A stretch of DNA of 9,801 nucleotides, taken from assembly GCA_963966275.1 (NCBI GenBank), contig CAWZYQ010000144.1, forward strand, positions 1-9,801, given 5' to 3'. Within the stretch, counting starts at the first letter, position 1. Each line of letters starts with the position of its first letter. Position numbers and translations under genes: made by a program. This document shows positions 1 through 7,201 of the stretch, one piece after another. Origin of the DNA: UBA10427 sp003500135 (GTDB taxonomy: Bacteria > Bacteroidota > Bacteroidia > Cytophagales > Cyclobacteriaceae). The notes under the pieces were generated by a model. It was given only the letters and a program-made list of their open reading frames with translations. It made no database searches and had not been told where the DNA came from.

Positions 1-11
1 ATTTACTACAT

Positions 12-29
12 TTAGCCATATTAGCCATA
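12..29. repeat. Two tandem copies of a 9-bp unit
   Basis: TTAGCCATA occurs twice head to tail at 12-20 and 21-29, in the gene-free stretch downstream of the ABC transporter. Only two copies are present, and they could be part of the control region of a gene lying left of the window. No coding sequence is supported in 1-134. Confidence 0.5.
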
Positions 30-134
30 TTTACAAAGTGCCTAAGTCAATAGTACAATTAATCTGTATTGCTTTTTGTATCTGACGGGCCATAATTCAA
101 TTTACGAAATTTTTGGCAGTATGATAACAATAGC

Positions 135-1964
135 TTAAACGGCCTGCATGCTAATCAGCTTGTGGTACAGACCACCTTTTTCTATCAGTGAGTTGTGATC
201 GCCGCGCTCTACAATTTCTCCATCTCTGATCACCAATATCTCGTCTGCATTTTGGATGGTGCTTAACCTATGTGCAATAACCAATGAGGTCCGGTTTTTC
301 ATGAGGTTCGACAGGGCTTCCTGAACAAGTTTTTCCGATTCTGAATCCAGTGCTGAAGTTGCCTCATCCAAAATTAAGATATCCGGATTTTTCAGAACAG
401 CACGAGCAATGCTGATACGTTGCCTTTGACCTCCGGAAAGTTTGGAGCCTCTTTCCCCAATAACCGACTGATAACCGTGTTCGGTTTGCATAATGAAATC
501 ATGTGCATTGGCTATTGATGCAGCCCTGGTAACGGCTTCTTCTGTTGCATGATCCACCCCGAAAGCGATATTATTAAAAATTGTATCATTGAACAGGATC
601 GATTCCTGCGTTACGATGCCCATATGTTGCCTGATGGAGTGGTAGTCGTAGTCGCGAAGCGAAATGTTATCAATTTTTATTTCACCTTCGATAGGGTCAT
701 AAAAACGTGGAATTAAGTCGGCTATTGTAGATTTCCCTCCTCCGGAAGGGCCGACAAGTGCTACCATTTTACCTTTTTTAATAGTAAAGTTGATGTCTTT
801 CAATACTTTTTCCTTGGCATAAGCGAAAGAGACATTTTCAAACCGAATATCTTCTTTAAAAGCTTCCAGGTGCAGAGCATCCTCTTTATTGGTGATTTCT
901 GAAGGGGTATCGACGAGGTCAAAGACACGGTCGGCAGCGGCTATGCCACGTTGCATGGCGGTAACAGATCGCGAAATATTTTTGGCAGGGGTCAATACCA
1001 TAGCAAAGGCTCCAAGATAAGTTAAGAAAGCGCTTGGCGCCATTGTTCCTTCATTAATTACCAGGTTCCCGCCATAGATCAAAATACCTGAAACGGCTAC
1101 AACACCTAAAAACTCGGACATTGGGCTTGCCAATTGATTTTTCTTTTCAAAACTGAAGTTCAACCGGGCGTACTTCCTGATTTCCGAACCAAATACTTTG
1201 TCGATGTACTTTTCAGCATTAAAAGCTTTGATCACACGCATACCGCCAAGTGTTTCATCAAGTATATTATTGATGCGACCTATGGACTGTTGATTTTCCA
1301 TGCCGCTTTTTTTCAAGCGCTTTGCCAATTCGGTAATTAAAATCCCCGATAGAGGGAGGATGAGGAAAGTGAATAATGTAAGTTCGGGTGATAGAAATAT
1401 CAGGAACGCAAAATAAGCGATGACGGTAGGCGGGTCTAAAAAGAACACTTTGAGGGAGTTGGTAATCGATGATTCCACCATTTGCACATCGTTGATGATC
1501 CTTGAAATGATATCACCTTTGCGCTGTTCTGTAAAATACCCGACATGTAACTTACTGATATTGATAAAGATCCTTTCCCTAAGATTTTTAATAACCCGTA
1601 CACGTACCCTGGATAAAGTAATGGTAGAGAAATACCGGAATAAGTTGGACAAAAATACCGATGTGGTAACCATAATGCATACATAAATCAAGGTTCCGAA
1701 TCGTCCATTTAACTCGGATGAAATGTACATGTAGTGGTTGAATAACGAAATGATATAATCACCTGAGATCGAAAATTCAGGTTTTTCGGTATATTTGGCC
1801 AGCGTTTCGGGATCTACCTTTTCGAAAATCACATTTAATAAAGGAAAAAACAGGGAAATATTGATAAGGCCGAAAATAATGGATAGAAATGATGTGCTTA
1901 CAAATTGCGGTAAAAAGCTGGATAAGGGTTTGGCAAAATTTATGATCCGAAGGTATGTTTTCAT
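135..1964 (-). CDS. ABC exporter, fused permease and ATPase (MsbA-like)
   Basis: This is a 609-residue half-transporter with a permease followed by an ATPase. It would act as a homodimer in the inner membrane and use ATP to flip or export a substrate. The transmembrane domain covers about residues 15-330, with hydrophobic segments near 20-45, 90-110, 178-210 and 285-325. The nucleotide-binding domain starts near 373. Its visible motifs are an A-loop aromatic at Tyr382, Walker A GPSGGGKST at 405-413, Q-loop Gln453, signature LSGGQ at 509-513, Walker B ILILDE at 529-534 and H-loop His565. All catalytic positions are intact and the length is normal for the family. The start at 1964 gives a complete N-terminus 72 bp from the upstream gene. 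In Bacteroidetes such proteins are usually called MsbA-like lipid A or lipid flippases. The substrate cannot be read from the sequence, so a peptide or drug exporter is also possible. The neighbouring outer-membrane barrel gene fits an envelope role. Confidence 0.93.
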   Translation of the reverse strand: MKTYLRIINFAKPLSSFLPQFVSTSFLSIIFGLINISLFFPLLNVIFEKVDPETLAKYTEKPEFSISGDYIISLFNHYMYISSELNGRFGTLIYVCIMVTTSVFLSNLFRYFSTITLSRVRVRVIKNLRERIFINISKLHVGYFTEQRKGDIISRIINDVQMVESSITNSLKVFFLDPPTVIAYFAFLIFLSPELTLFTFLILPLSGILITELAKRLKKSGMENQQSIGRINNILDETLGGMRVIKAFNAEKYIDKVFGSEIRKYARLNFSFEKKNQLASPMSEFLGVVAVSGILIYGGNLVINEGTMAPSAFLTYLGAFAMVLTPAKNISRSVTAMQRGIAAADRVFDLVDTPSEITNKEDALHLEAFKEDIRFENVSFAYAKEKVLKDINFTIKKGKMVALVGPSGGGKSTIADLIPRFYDPIEGEIKIDNISLRDYDYHSIRQHMGIVTQESILFNDTIFNNIAFGVDHATEEAVTRAASIANAHDFIMQTEHGYQSVIGERGSKLSGGQRQRISIARAVLKNPDILILDEATSALDSESEKLVQEALSNLMKNRTSLVIAHRLSTIQNADEILVIRDGEIVERGDHNSLIEKGGLYHKLISMQAV

Positions 1965-1991
1965 CCCGTTACGATTTAAGTGTGCAAAACA

Positions 1992-2007
1992 ATCAACTTC
2001 TGTTGAT
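1992..2007 (-). terminator. Weak hairpin between barrel and ABC genes
   Basis: A 6-bp perfect inverted repeat (ATCAAC, 4-nt loop, GTTGAT) lies about 30 bp downstream of the barrel gene stop. On the minus strand it is followed by TGTTTT. It resembles a weak intrinsic terminator or attenuator in the 72-bp gap before the ABC transporter. The stem is AT-rich and the T-run is interrupted, so read-through is likely and the two genes may share a transcript. Confidence 0.25.
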
Positions 2008-2036
2008 ATTTAAAAGGGAATTATGCCATAGTTCCA

Positions 2037-3719
2037 TCAAAAGTCGTAGGTGGCCCTGGCCATATTCCACCTGAAGCCGAGCGATAAATGTGTGGTATTT
2101 CGATTTCTTGCTGCCTGTTCATTCACTACATCTCGATATACTCCTCTGACATCAATGAACATATTGTGCATTATTTGGTAGCTCAAAGTAAGGTCGGCAT
2201 AGGTAAAGTTGGTACTCAAACCCTGCCCGATTTCATTATTGTAATCCTGTTGCCTGTCGATATAGCTTTTCATAACTTCCTTGCCCCAGTTTATACTATC
2301 AGCTTCGTCAGTACCATAATTTGATAAGATGGCAGTACCCGAAACAGTAAACTTAGGCCAGGGTTGGGCCACAAAACGCGCTACAAATTCTGTGAAATTC
2401 GCTCCATAAGGATGGGCAAGTGGCATGCGATAATGTGCATAGTTCGTATACTGGTCAAAATGCTGATACATATACGGTCTGGCAAAGTTGTATTCTCCCA
2501 TCACATCAAAGTTTTCAATGCCAAATGCATTGATGTATTTCAGCCCTAGCTGGGTGGCGAATTTGTTGGCCCACCAACCTTCCCCGGAAGTCAACTCTTT
2601 TAAGTAAAATTCATCAAGGGTTAACTGTCCGTAAAACGAGAAATGTGAAAGGAAGTTCCATTTCCAGTCCAACCCAACCAGAATATTTGAGGCGCTGCCC
2701 CGCTGATGTTCCAGGGCCCTGTAAAAAATTATGGGATTCAAGTAAGCTACATCGAATGAATTTCCGGTGGAGTCTCCCAAAACTACAGACTCAAATAATC
2801 CGATATTCAGGTTTTTACCAATATTTACACTCAGGTGATGATGCGCCAGGAATTTAACCGGGTAATCACCATTGGTTGTACCGGTAGGCCCGGCATTTAC
2901 ATCAGATATTAGCTGAGTAAAAAGGTTGGTATAATTGATTTTCCAGATTCTTGTATTGATCCGGGCATAGAAATAATTATTGCTAAAATCGCTCACAACA
3001 GTGGAGCGATAACCATTCCCAATAAACTGTTTGTCAAAACCCACCTGAAAATTGATGTATTCCGGAATAAAATCGAATGAGATACCGCCCTTTGCATTGA
3101 AATAATCATATCCATTATCGCCAAAGGACTTCCAGAAACCCTGACCGGGAATTACGCCGTTCTGTTCCTGGTACTCACGAACGTATGAGGGCAAAACCTC
3201 CTGGTTTTCTGTAATCCAGGTGTAAAAGCCCAGTCTTTTGGCAATGGTTCCTCTTATCGATATCCCACGCGTATTGGAATAGGTCAATACGTCGGAGGCG
3301 GTTTCTTTACCCACATTGAAATGAATAATGGGATTGACATGTAAGTCGAAATCTTTCACATCTACATGATACAGATCTGATTTTTTACGATAAAAAGTAT
3401 TCCAAATAGGCCTTTTGGCATCATTGTCTGCTTTTTTACCCCACTCCCAATTATCGCTGGCCAGGTAATTTAAATTGAAAACATCAATTTTATTCAGAGC
3501 GATTTCCTGACTGATTATTGTATCGGCAAAAGCAGCAATATTCTGCCTTTGTATGGGTTTAATATGGCTATGAAAATAAGGGGACATCTCTCCGCTTAGA
3601 ATTTCATATCGCTCAATTAAGTGATAATAATCCCGGTCCAAAATGGCATGTGTACTTTGGCCTTTTGCCACCTGGGTGAAAAGGATAAAGCAAAAGATAA
3701 AGGGTACTAGTTTTTTCAT
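2037..3719 (-). CDS. Outer-membrane beta-barrel, Wzi/RemB-like capsule assembly family
   Basis: This is a 560-residue exported protein. The N-terminus MKKLVPFIFCFILFTQVAKG is a clear signal peptide, with probable signal peptidase I cleavage after AKG, before QST. The mature part alternates short aromatic-rich amphipathic strands with polar turns and ends in an aromatic residue (YDF), as expected for an outer-membrane barrel. A region near residues 225-270 (GFDKQFIGNGYRS, then NNYFYARINTRIWK) resembles the core of the Wzi capsule-assembly family, which in Bacteroidetes includes the gliding-motility protein RemB. Known members bind surface polysaccharide or support adhesin display. I recognise this by pattern only, so the family call is probable and the substrate unknown. 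The start at 3719 gives the complete signal peptide and sits just after a good TAnnTTTG promoter. No lesion is seen. A different envelope porin-like protein is the main alternative. Confidence 0.65.
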   Translation of the reverse strand: MKKLVPFIFCFILFTQVAKGQSTHAILDRDYYHLIERYEILSGEMSPYFHSHIKPIQRQNIAAFADTIISQEIALNKIDVFNLNYLASDNWEWGKKADNDAKRPIWNTFYRKKSDLYHVDVKDFDLHVNPIIHFNVGKETASDVLTYSNTRGISIRGTIAKRLGFYTWITENQEVLPSYVREYQEQNGVIPGQGFWKSFGDNGYDYFNAKGGISFDFIPEYINFQVGFDKQFIGNGYRSTVVSDFSNNYFYARINTRIWKINYTNLFTQLISDVNAGPTGTTNGDYPVKFLAHHHLSVNIGKNLNIGLFESVVLGDSTGNSFDVAYLNPIIFYRALEHQRGSASNILVGLDWKWNFLSHFSFYGQLTLDEFYLKELTSGEGWWANKFATQLGLKYINAFGIENFDVMGEYNFARPYMYQHFDQYTNYAHYRMPLAHPYGANFTEFVARFVAQPWPKFTVSGTAILSNYGTDEADSINWGKEVMKSYIDRQQDYNNEIGQGLSTNFTYADLTLSYQIMHNMFIDVRGVYRDVVNEQAARNRNTTHLSLGFRWNMARATYDF

Positions 3720-3735
3720 AGATACATATTCACCC

Positions 3736-3762
3736 CAAAACTAGTAAGATTTTAAATTCAAA
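3736..3762 (-). promoter_or_regulatory. Bacteroidetes-type promoter for the barrel gene
   Basis: On the minus strand a -7 element TAGTTTTG (3736-3743) matches the Bacteroidetes consensus TAnnTTTG exactly. A -33-like TTTG lies upstream at 3759-3762. The 15-bp spacing is shorter than usual. Transcription would start near 3730, leaving only about 10 nt before the ATG at 3719. It suggests the barrel gene is expressed independently of the TPR gene. Confidence 0.4.
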
Positions 3763-3824
3763 GAGCCAGATTTAGACGAAATGGCGACTTAATACCGATA
3801 AGCTGTGATAAATCGATTTAAAAA

Positions 3825-4916
3825 TTACAACCCACAGTACTTTCTGTAATAGTTAGCGGCCTTTTTTATCCCGATTTCATAAGCTTTTCTGAAATCAACA
3901 CAGGCATTCATGCGGTGTCCTATCGAGTAAGCAGTATGTCCTCTATACAAATAAGACTGGCCAAGTTCAGTGTGGTCACTGTCAGTCCAGTATTTTGTGT
4001 TTCTTTTTGCTTCCAGAATTTCGATTGATTTTGAAAAATCATCATAAGCAGTGTTATGTCTGCTGTTATTGTGTTCACACAAAGCCTTGTAGAGATAGCT
4101 CAATTCATTAGTTGGATTATTTTTAATCGAAGAATTGAAATCCTGAATTGCCTTTTGATATTGATCGTTACTCATATAATAAATCCCCCTTTTTGTATAG
4201 GCATCACTATTAGAAGGGTTTAGTCCGATCATTCGGTCATAGTCTTGCAAAGCTTTTAAAGGTTCATCGTCATTGGCATACAATTCACTTCTAAACTCGT
4301 AATACTGGTAATTATCAGGGTTTAAGGCAATTGCCGTATTAATGTCCTGTAGAATTTCATCGTAAACCTTCCATCCATGTGCTTCTTCGTAGATCTTGTA
4401 TTTCAGTTGACTTCGTTGTGCATAATAGGCGCTATTATCGGGGTCGAGCGATATAGCTTTGGAAATGAAATCTATGGCTTCATAGTATCTTTCGTGTTGA
4501 GCGGATAGCGCCCCTGCAGCGGCCATAACACGACTGCTATTGCCGTAGTCTTCCCTTAGGGTTTTAATTGCCTGATTTACCTTCTGTACATCTCCCAGTT
4601 CTATGCTGATGTAGCCTTTAAGTAATAGATAATCCGCCATATAAGAACTTTTATCTATTTCATATAATATGGCTTTGTCTACGTTTTTTAATGCTTCCTC
4701 GAAATCATTCTTTTCTTTGAGACTTTTTGATTTCATGTAGTAAGCGCTTGCGTAGGTGTCGTTCAGTTCCAGAGCCTTATCGAAATAAAAATTAGCCTGA
4801 TTATACTGCTTTTCTTCAAATTTCTGGATGCCCATATTCAGATAATCGGAGGGGCCCATTTGTGCTGAAACGGATGAAGCAAATAATATAAAAGCGATAG
4901 ACACGAAATATTTCAT
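3825..4916 (-). CDS. Exported tetratricopeptide-repeat protein
   Basis: This is a 363-residue protein with a signal peptide (MKYFVSIAFILFASSVSAQ, cleavage probably after VSA). Nearly all the rest is TPR helical hairpins, at about residues 23-52, 55-85, 130-160, 164-200, 203-233, 237-267, 271-300 and 315-346. Recurrent A/Y/A positions and the pattern alnP(s/d)n between repeats (ISLDPDNSAYYAQRS, IALNPDNYQYYEFRS, IGLNPSNSDAYTKRG) are diagnostic. TPR arrays are protein-binding scaffolds. Exported Bacteroidetes versions act in the periplasm or at the outer membrane, often in assembly or secretion complexes, but no partner is visible here. A short C-terminal tail ends in YYRKYCGL. There is no enzymatic domain. 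The start at 4916 is the only one that keeps the signal peptide. The 105-bp gap to the barrel gene, with a promoter in it, argues against a tight operon. Confidence 0.85.
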   Translation of the reverse strand: MKYFVSIAFILFASSVSAQMGPSDYLNMGIQKFEEKQYNQANFYFDKALELNDTYASAYYMKSKSLKEKNDFEEALKNVDKAILYEIDKSSYMADYLLLKGYISIELGDVQKVNQAIKTLREDYGNSSRVMAAAGALSAQHERYYEAIDFISKAISLDPDNSAYYAQRSQLKYKIYEEAHGWKVYDEILQDINTAIALNPDNYQYYEFRSELYANDDEPLKALQDYDRMIGLNPSNSDAYTKRGIYYMSNDQYQKAIQDFNSSIKNNPTNELSYLYKALCEHNNSRHNTAYDDFSKSIEILEAKRNTKYWTDSDHTELGQSYLYRGHTAYSIGHRMNACVDFRKAYEIGIKKAANYYRKYCGL

Positions 4917-4997
4917 AGGGTGATGTTGTAGGATGAAACCAATCTATAAAATTATACGAAAGACGGACCATTTAAAAGTAGATTCTCATAAATTTTT

Positions 4998-5021
4998 TAA
5001 CTTTGTAGGGTTCTAAAACCC
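4998..5021 (+). promoter_or_regulatory. Orphan plus-strand promoter-like site with hairpin
   Basis: TAACTTTG at 4998-5005 matches the -7 consensus TAnnTTTG on the plus strand. It is followed at once by a 5-bp inverted repeat, GGGTT-CTAA-AACCC (5008-5021). No -33 TTTG is evident and no credible plus-strand gene follows. The next readable codons are only a 12-residue frame near 5073. It may be a chance match, or the control region of a gene lost when the IS inserted. The remaining bases from 4917 to 5126 hold the TPR gene leader and nothing else I can support. Confidence 0.25.
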
Positions 5022-5181
5022 AGCAATTCAGTTTAAACATTTCAAGATCCGTATGATTTAGGTATAGTTGGCCATGAGGCAAAGTAAATCTGTCCTTCCT
5101 GATTTTTCATAAAGGTAAATTTAGCTGTCATTAATTCATAATTGAGTTGTTTCCCCCTTTCTGTTTTATTGCATTAGGCGC

Positions 5182-6050
5182 TTAGGTCATCTGTAGTTTT
5201 TTGCAATATACCGGACTATGCGCTACCATCCTACCGATGAGATTAGCAAATATTTCCCCCTTCATTAAATGTCGGTTGAAGCGGTAGCAATATTCATCCA
5301 GGTAGCTTTGTAGATGCTTTACCGAATGATGAATGCCCCTCAACCAAGCCCTGAACATCATAATCGCCCGGTGCATCTCAGGGAAGTGCCTGCCTTTTTT
5401 ACAAGAACGCAACTGTTCAAGATGGGGAAAAACCCCTTTGAATGGCCTCTAGCCTTTCCACTCATTGGTTGAAACCTTGGCCCCTGGGTCAATATGGTCT
5501 TCAAAGAAGGGCTTTAACGACGCATGGCTGCCGTCTTCAATGACCCGGGCATACATCCGGTTAATTCCCTTGCCCTCTCGCTCGATGGCTACTACAACCA
5601 GCTTTTTATCCTCATTCTGATGGCCTTTTGTCCCCTCTTCCTGTTTTCCTACTACTGTTTCGTCCACTTCCACCTTACCCATTATGGGGTATTTCAGGCT
5701 ACTGGCCATTGCTTTCATGGCCTTCTGCCTCAACCCTAATTTACGGCTTAGTTCAGTGGAAGAAATACCTTGCTTATTCGTTGCAATGAAATAGACAATG
5801 TAAAATGCTTTGAGGATCGGTAATTTTACTTGGTGAAAGAGTGTACCACTGGTTGGGGCCGCTTGATAGCCACACCTGGTACATTGCCGGGTATGTTTCA
5901 ATTTTCCTTCGCAATAATGGGTGTGCCCAACTTTTCACAGATGAACCTATGCGGCCATTTAAGTAGCGCCAGGTGGTGGGAACAGGCTTGATCGTCTGGA
6001 AATTGTTGTTGAAACTCAAAAAGTGTGAGGTTTTCATATCTTTTTTCCAT
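5182..6050 (-). pseudogene. Broken IS1595-family transposase (zinc ribbon + ISXO2-like DDE)
   Basis: Reading from 6050 the protein begins MEKRYENLTLFEFQQQFPDD, a typical IS1595 N-terminus. A zinc ribbon follows, with CEK(C)GHTHYC then CTRCGY. A one-base loss near 5929-5930 turns the expected TGT (second Cys) into TT and shifts the frame. The middle frame carries VEVDETVVG (first catalytic Asp), KKLVVVAIEREGKG and VSTNEWKG. There the second catalytic position is Asn where the family has Asp. A TAG at 5449-5451 then replaces the Tyr usual in WKGYRP. The same frame continues as RPFKGVFPHLEQLRSCKKG, then FPEMHRAIMMFRAWLRGIHH and LDEYCYRFNRH, to a stop at 5182. About eight residues also appear missing between GLRQK and AMKAM, where relatives have a Cys-Trp-Phe-Lys-Arg stretch. 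These lesions mean no functional transposase. Upstream ATGs at 6074 and 6086 overlap the promoter-like site, so 6050 is the better start. Confidence 0.85.
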
Positions 6051-6067
6051 GATTTTAGGTGTTACTT

Positions 6068-6075
6068 CAAACATA
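6068..6075 (-). promoter_or_regulatory. -7 promoter element of the transposase
   Basis: TATGTTTG on the minus strand matches the Bacteroidetes -7 consensus TAnnTTTG exactly and lies 18 bp upstream of the chosen transposase ATG. No well-spaced -33 TTTG is seen, so support is partial. Confidence 0.3.
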
Positions 6076-6149
6076 AGACACTGCATATCAATGATATAAA
6101 CAACAAACCCCCAATATTTATTATGTGACTAATTCAATAAGATAATCAC

Positions 6150-6523
6150 TTTTTGTAAAGGCCCGGGTAGAAACAATGCGGTTTTTAGAAAGAGTGGCCT
6201 ACATGTACCTGGGCTTTGCAGTGCAATGCGTTACCCTGAAAAGACCTATGAGATGCAACCAAAGGGGGTTTCTTGGATTGGTCGCCTGAAACACCCGGAA
6301 TATTTAGGGATTTAACTATGGAAACGTCGGATTTGACCATTTCAAATATTTCCGAACTCTAATGGACCGCAGCCCTTCAGAGCATTATACGAGCTTAATT
6401 GTTGTGCGGTCGTACTTTTTCTTTTTTCGTCCATGCATTGGCTCAGACACACTCTTTGACAAGCTTGGGTTTGTGCGGCTGCTTTGAGCGGCTTGGCAAT
6501 GTGTGTGGCTGTTGAGCGTTGGC
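6150..6523. other. Gene-free, repeat-rich spacer
   Basis: There is no supportable gene here. The best frame is a minus-strand stretch of 51 codons (6185-6340), beginning MVKSDVSIVKSLNIPGVSG and ending VHVGHSF. It has no recognisable family and no leader. Overlapping frames read similarly openly, suggesting a degenerate repeat or gene remnant. A 7-bp inverted repeat, GACCGCA (6365-6371) and TGCGGTC (6405-6411), is followed on the plus strand by a T-rich tract (6415-6427). The right end contains the direct repeat listed separately. Such spacers commonly separate accessory cassettes in Bacteroidetes (my recollection, not demonstrated here). Confidence 0.5.
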
Positions 6524-6524
6524 C
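6473..6524. repeat. Imperfect direct repeat abutting a stop codon
   Basis: Two copies of a roughly 22-25-bp unit lie 5 bp apart. Copy one is GTGCGGCTG, CTTTGAGCG, GCTTGGC (6473-6497). Copy two is GTGTGGCTG, TTGAGCG, TTGGCC (6503-6524). The second copy shares its last base with the stop codon of the membrane protein gene (6524-6526). The function is unknown. Confidence 0.55.
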
Positions 6525-7201
6525 TATTCATTTCCTAGTATTTTGTTAATGAACTTCAAAGTCTGGTCGTAACCAACAATAATTGTCACAATTCCGCTGA
6601 CTAGCGTTACAAGAGCAATAAGACCTGAAGTGACCTTGTAAATCAAACTGTCTTTAATTGAGTTCAAAGTCCTATTGCTTATAATCCCGAACCAACTAAG
6701 AATGAAAATTGGAATGCTTAAAATCTCTCTAAAACCTTCTCGAAACCAAATAATTGGATTTCTCAGGTTTCGTTGAGTATCCTTCTGATACTCTTCTAAA
6801 TGTCCAATGTATCGGAGCAAGCAATCGTCAACAGAGCCAACATCAAAACTCTCAACTTGACCTTCTCTGAATTTTGGGATGGTATTGATGATGATTTGAT
6901 AGTTGTTAATCATGTAGTTCTGAAAGGCTGGTTTATAGGACATGACACCAAAAGAACCCACATAACTTTGAATTTTGCTTACGTTCATAGTGAGCCAAAC
7001 ATAAAGCTCACCATCAAGATCACCTGACCTACTCCAACGGTCATGAGTTTTGAAATATTTGTTGGCGAACTCAACGAATTTGTTCCTGTATTCTCCCGCA
7101 AAGTCAATTTTCTTAACAACTCGGTTATGTCTGTTATAGACTTGAACAAAGCCTATGATGAAGATAACAAGAATGCCCGATATGATGATTGCGGTTATCA
7201 T
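6524..7201 (-). CDS. Predicted membrane protein coupled to the methylase, unknown function
   Basis: This is a 225-residue protein that I cannot place in a named family. An N-terminal hydrophobic helix (about residues 3-20) is followed by a basic, soluble middle with a WSRSG motif near 56-60. Next come a Tyr/Asn-rich part (YMINNYQIIINTIPKFREG, 96-114) and a hydrophobic segment near 158-176. A strong transmembrane helix lies at about 188-210, and the tail is short and charged. It probably sits in the inner membrane with its middle domain in the cytoplasm. Its ATG overlaps the methylase stop (ATGA at 7198-7201), which implies translational coupling and a shared function or regulation. Membrane proteins paired with DNA-modification enzymes can be effectors in defence systems. 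That role is only inference here, and a passive accessory gene is equally possible. The frame is intact, and the minus-strand reading continues the operon direction. Confidence 0.8.
   Translation of the reverse strand: MITAIIISGILVIFIIGFVQVYNRHNRVVKKIDFAGEYRNKFVEFANKYFKTHDRWSRSGDLDGELYVWLTMNVSKIQSYVGSFGVMSYKPAFQNYMINNYQIIINTIPKFREGQVESFDVGSVDDCLLRYIGHLEEYQKDTQRNLRNPIIWFREGFREILSIPIFILSWFGIISNRTLNSIKDSLIYKVTSGLIALVTLVSGIVTIIVGYDQTLKFINKILGNE

Larger units (their letters stand above)
5127..6149 (-). mobile_element. Degenerate IS1595-family insertion sequence
   Basis: The element is defined by its IS1595-family transposase pseudogene. Possible ends are an imperfect inverted pair. The left is GTCATTAATTCATAATTGAG plus TT (5127-5148). 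The right, read inward on the minus strand, is GTGATTATCTTATTGAATT (6131-6149). About 16 positions pair if three gaps are allowed. The ends are therefore tentative, and no convincing 8-bp target duplication flanks them. The size, about 1.0 kb, is normal for this family. The element is probably dead because its transposase is broken. Confidence 0.5.

Noticed and set aside
1134..2013. Plus-strand and second-frame open stretches across the ABC transporter
   Set aside because: They have no leader, family features or proper composition and lie antisense to a complete, well-conserved gene.
3809..3820. Perfect palindrome TAAATCGATTTA just after the TPR gene stop
   Set aside because: It has no loop and no following T-run, is AT-rich, and is short enough to occur by chance. 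It is not a convincing terminator or operator.
5111..6160. Target-site duplication around the IS (GTAAA at 5115-5119 and 6155-6159)
   Set aside because: Only five bases match, the family normally makes eight, and the positions do not agree with the tentative inverted ends.
6503..6524. Integron-type attC site at the end of the membrane protein gene
   Set aside because: GTTGGCC does not fit the core GTTRRRY, no matching RYYYAAC partner at suitable spacing was found, and no integrase is in the window.
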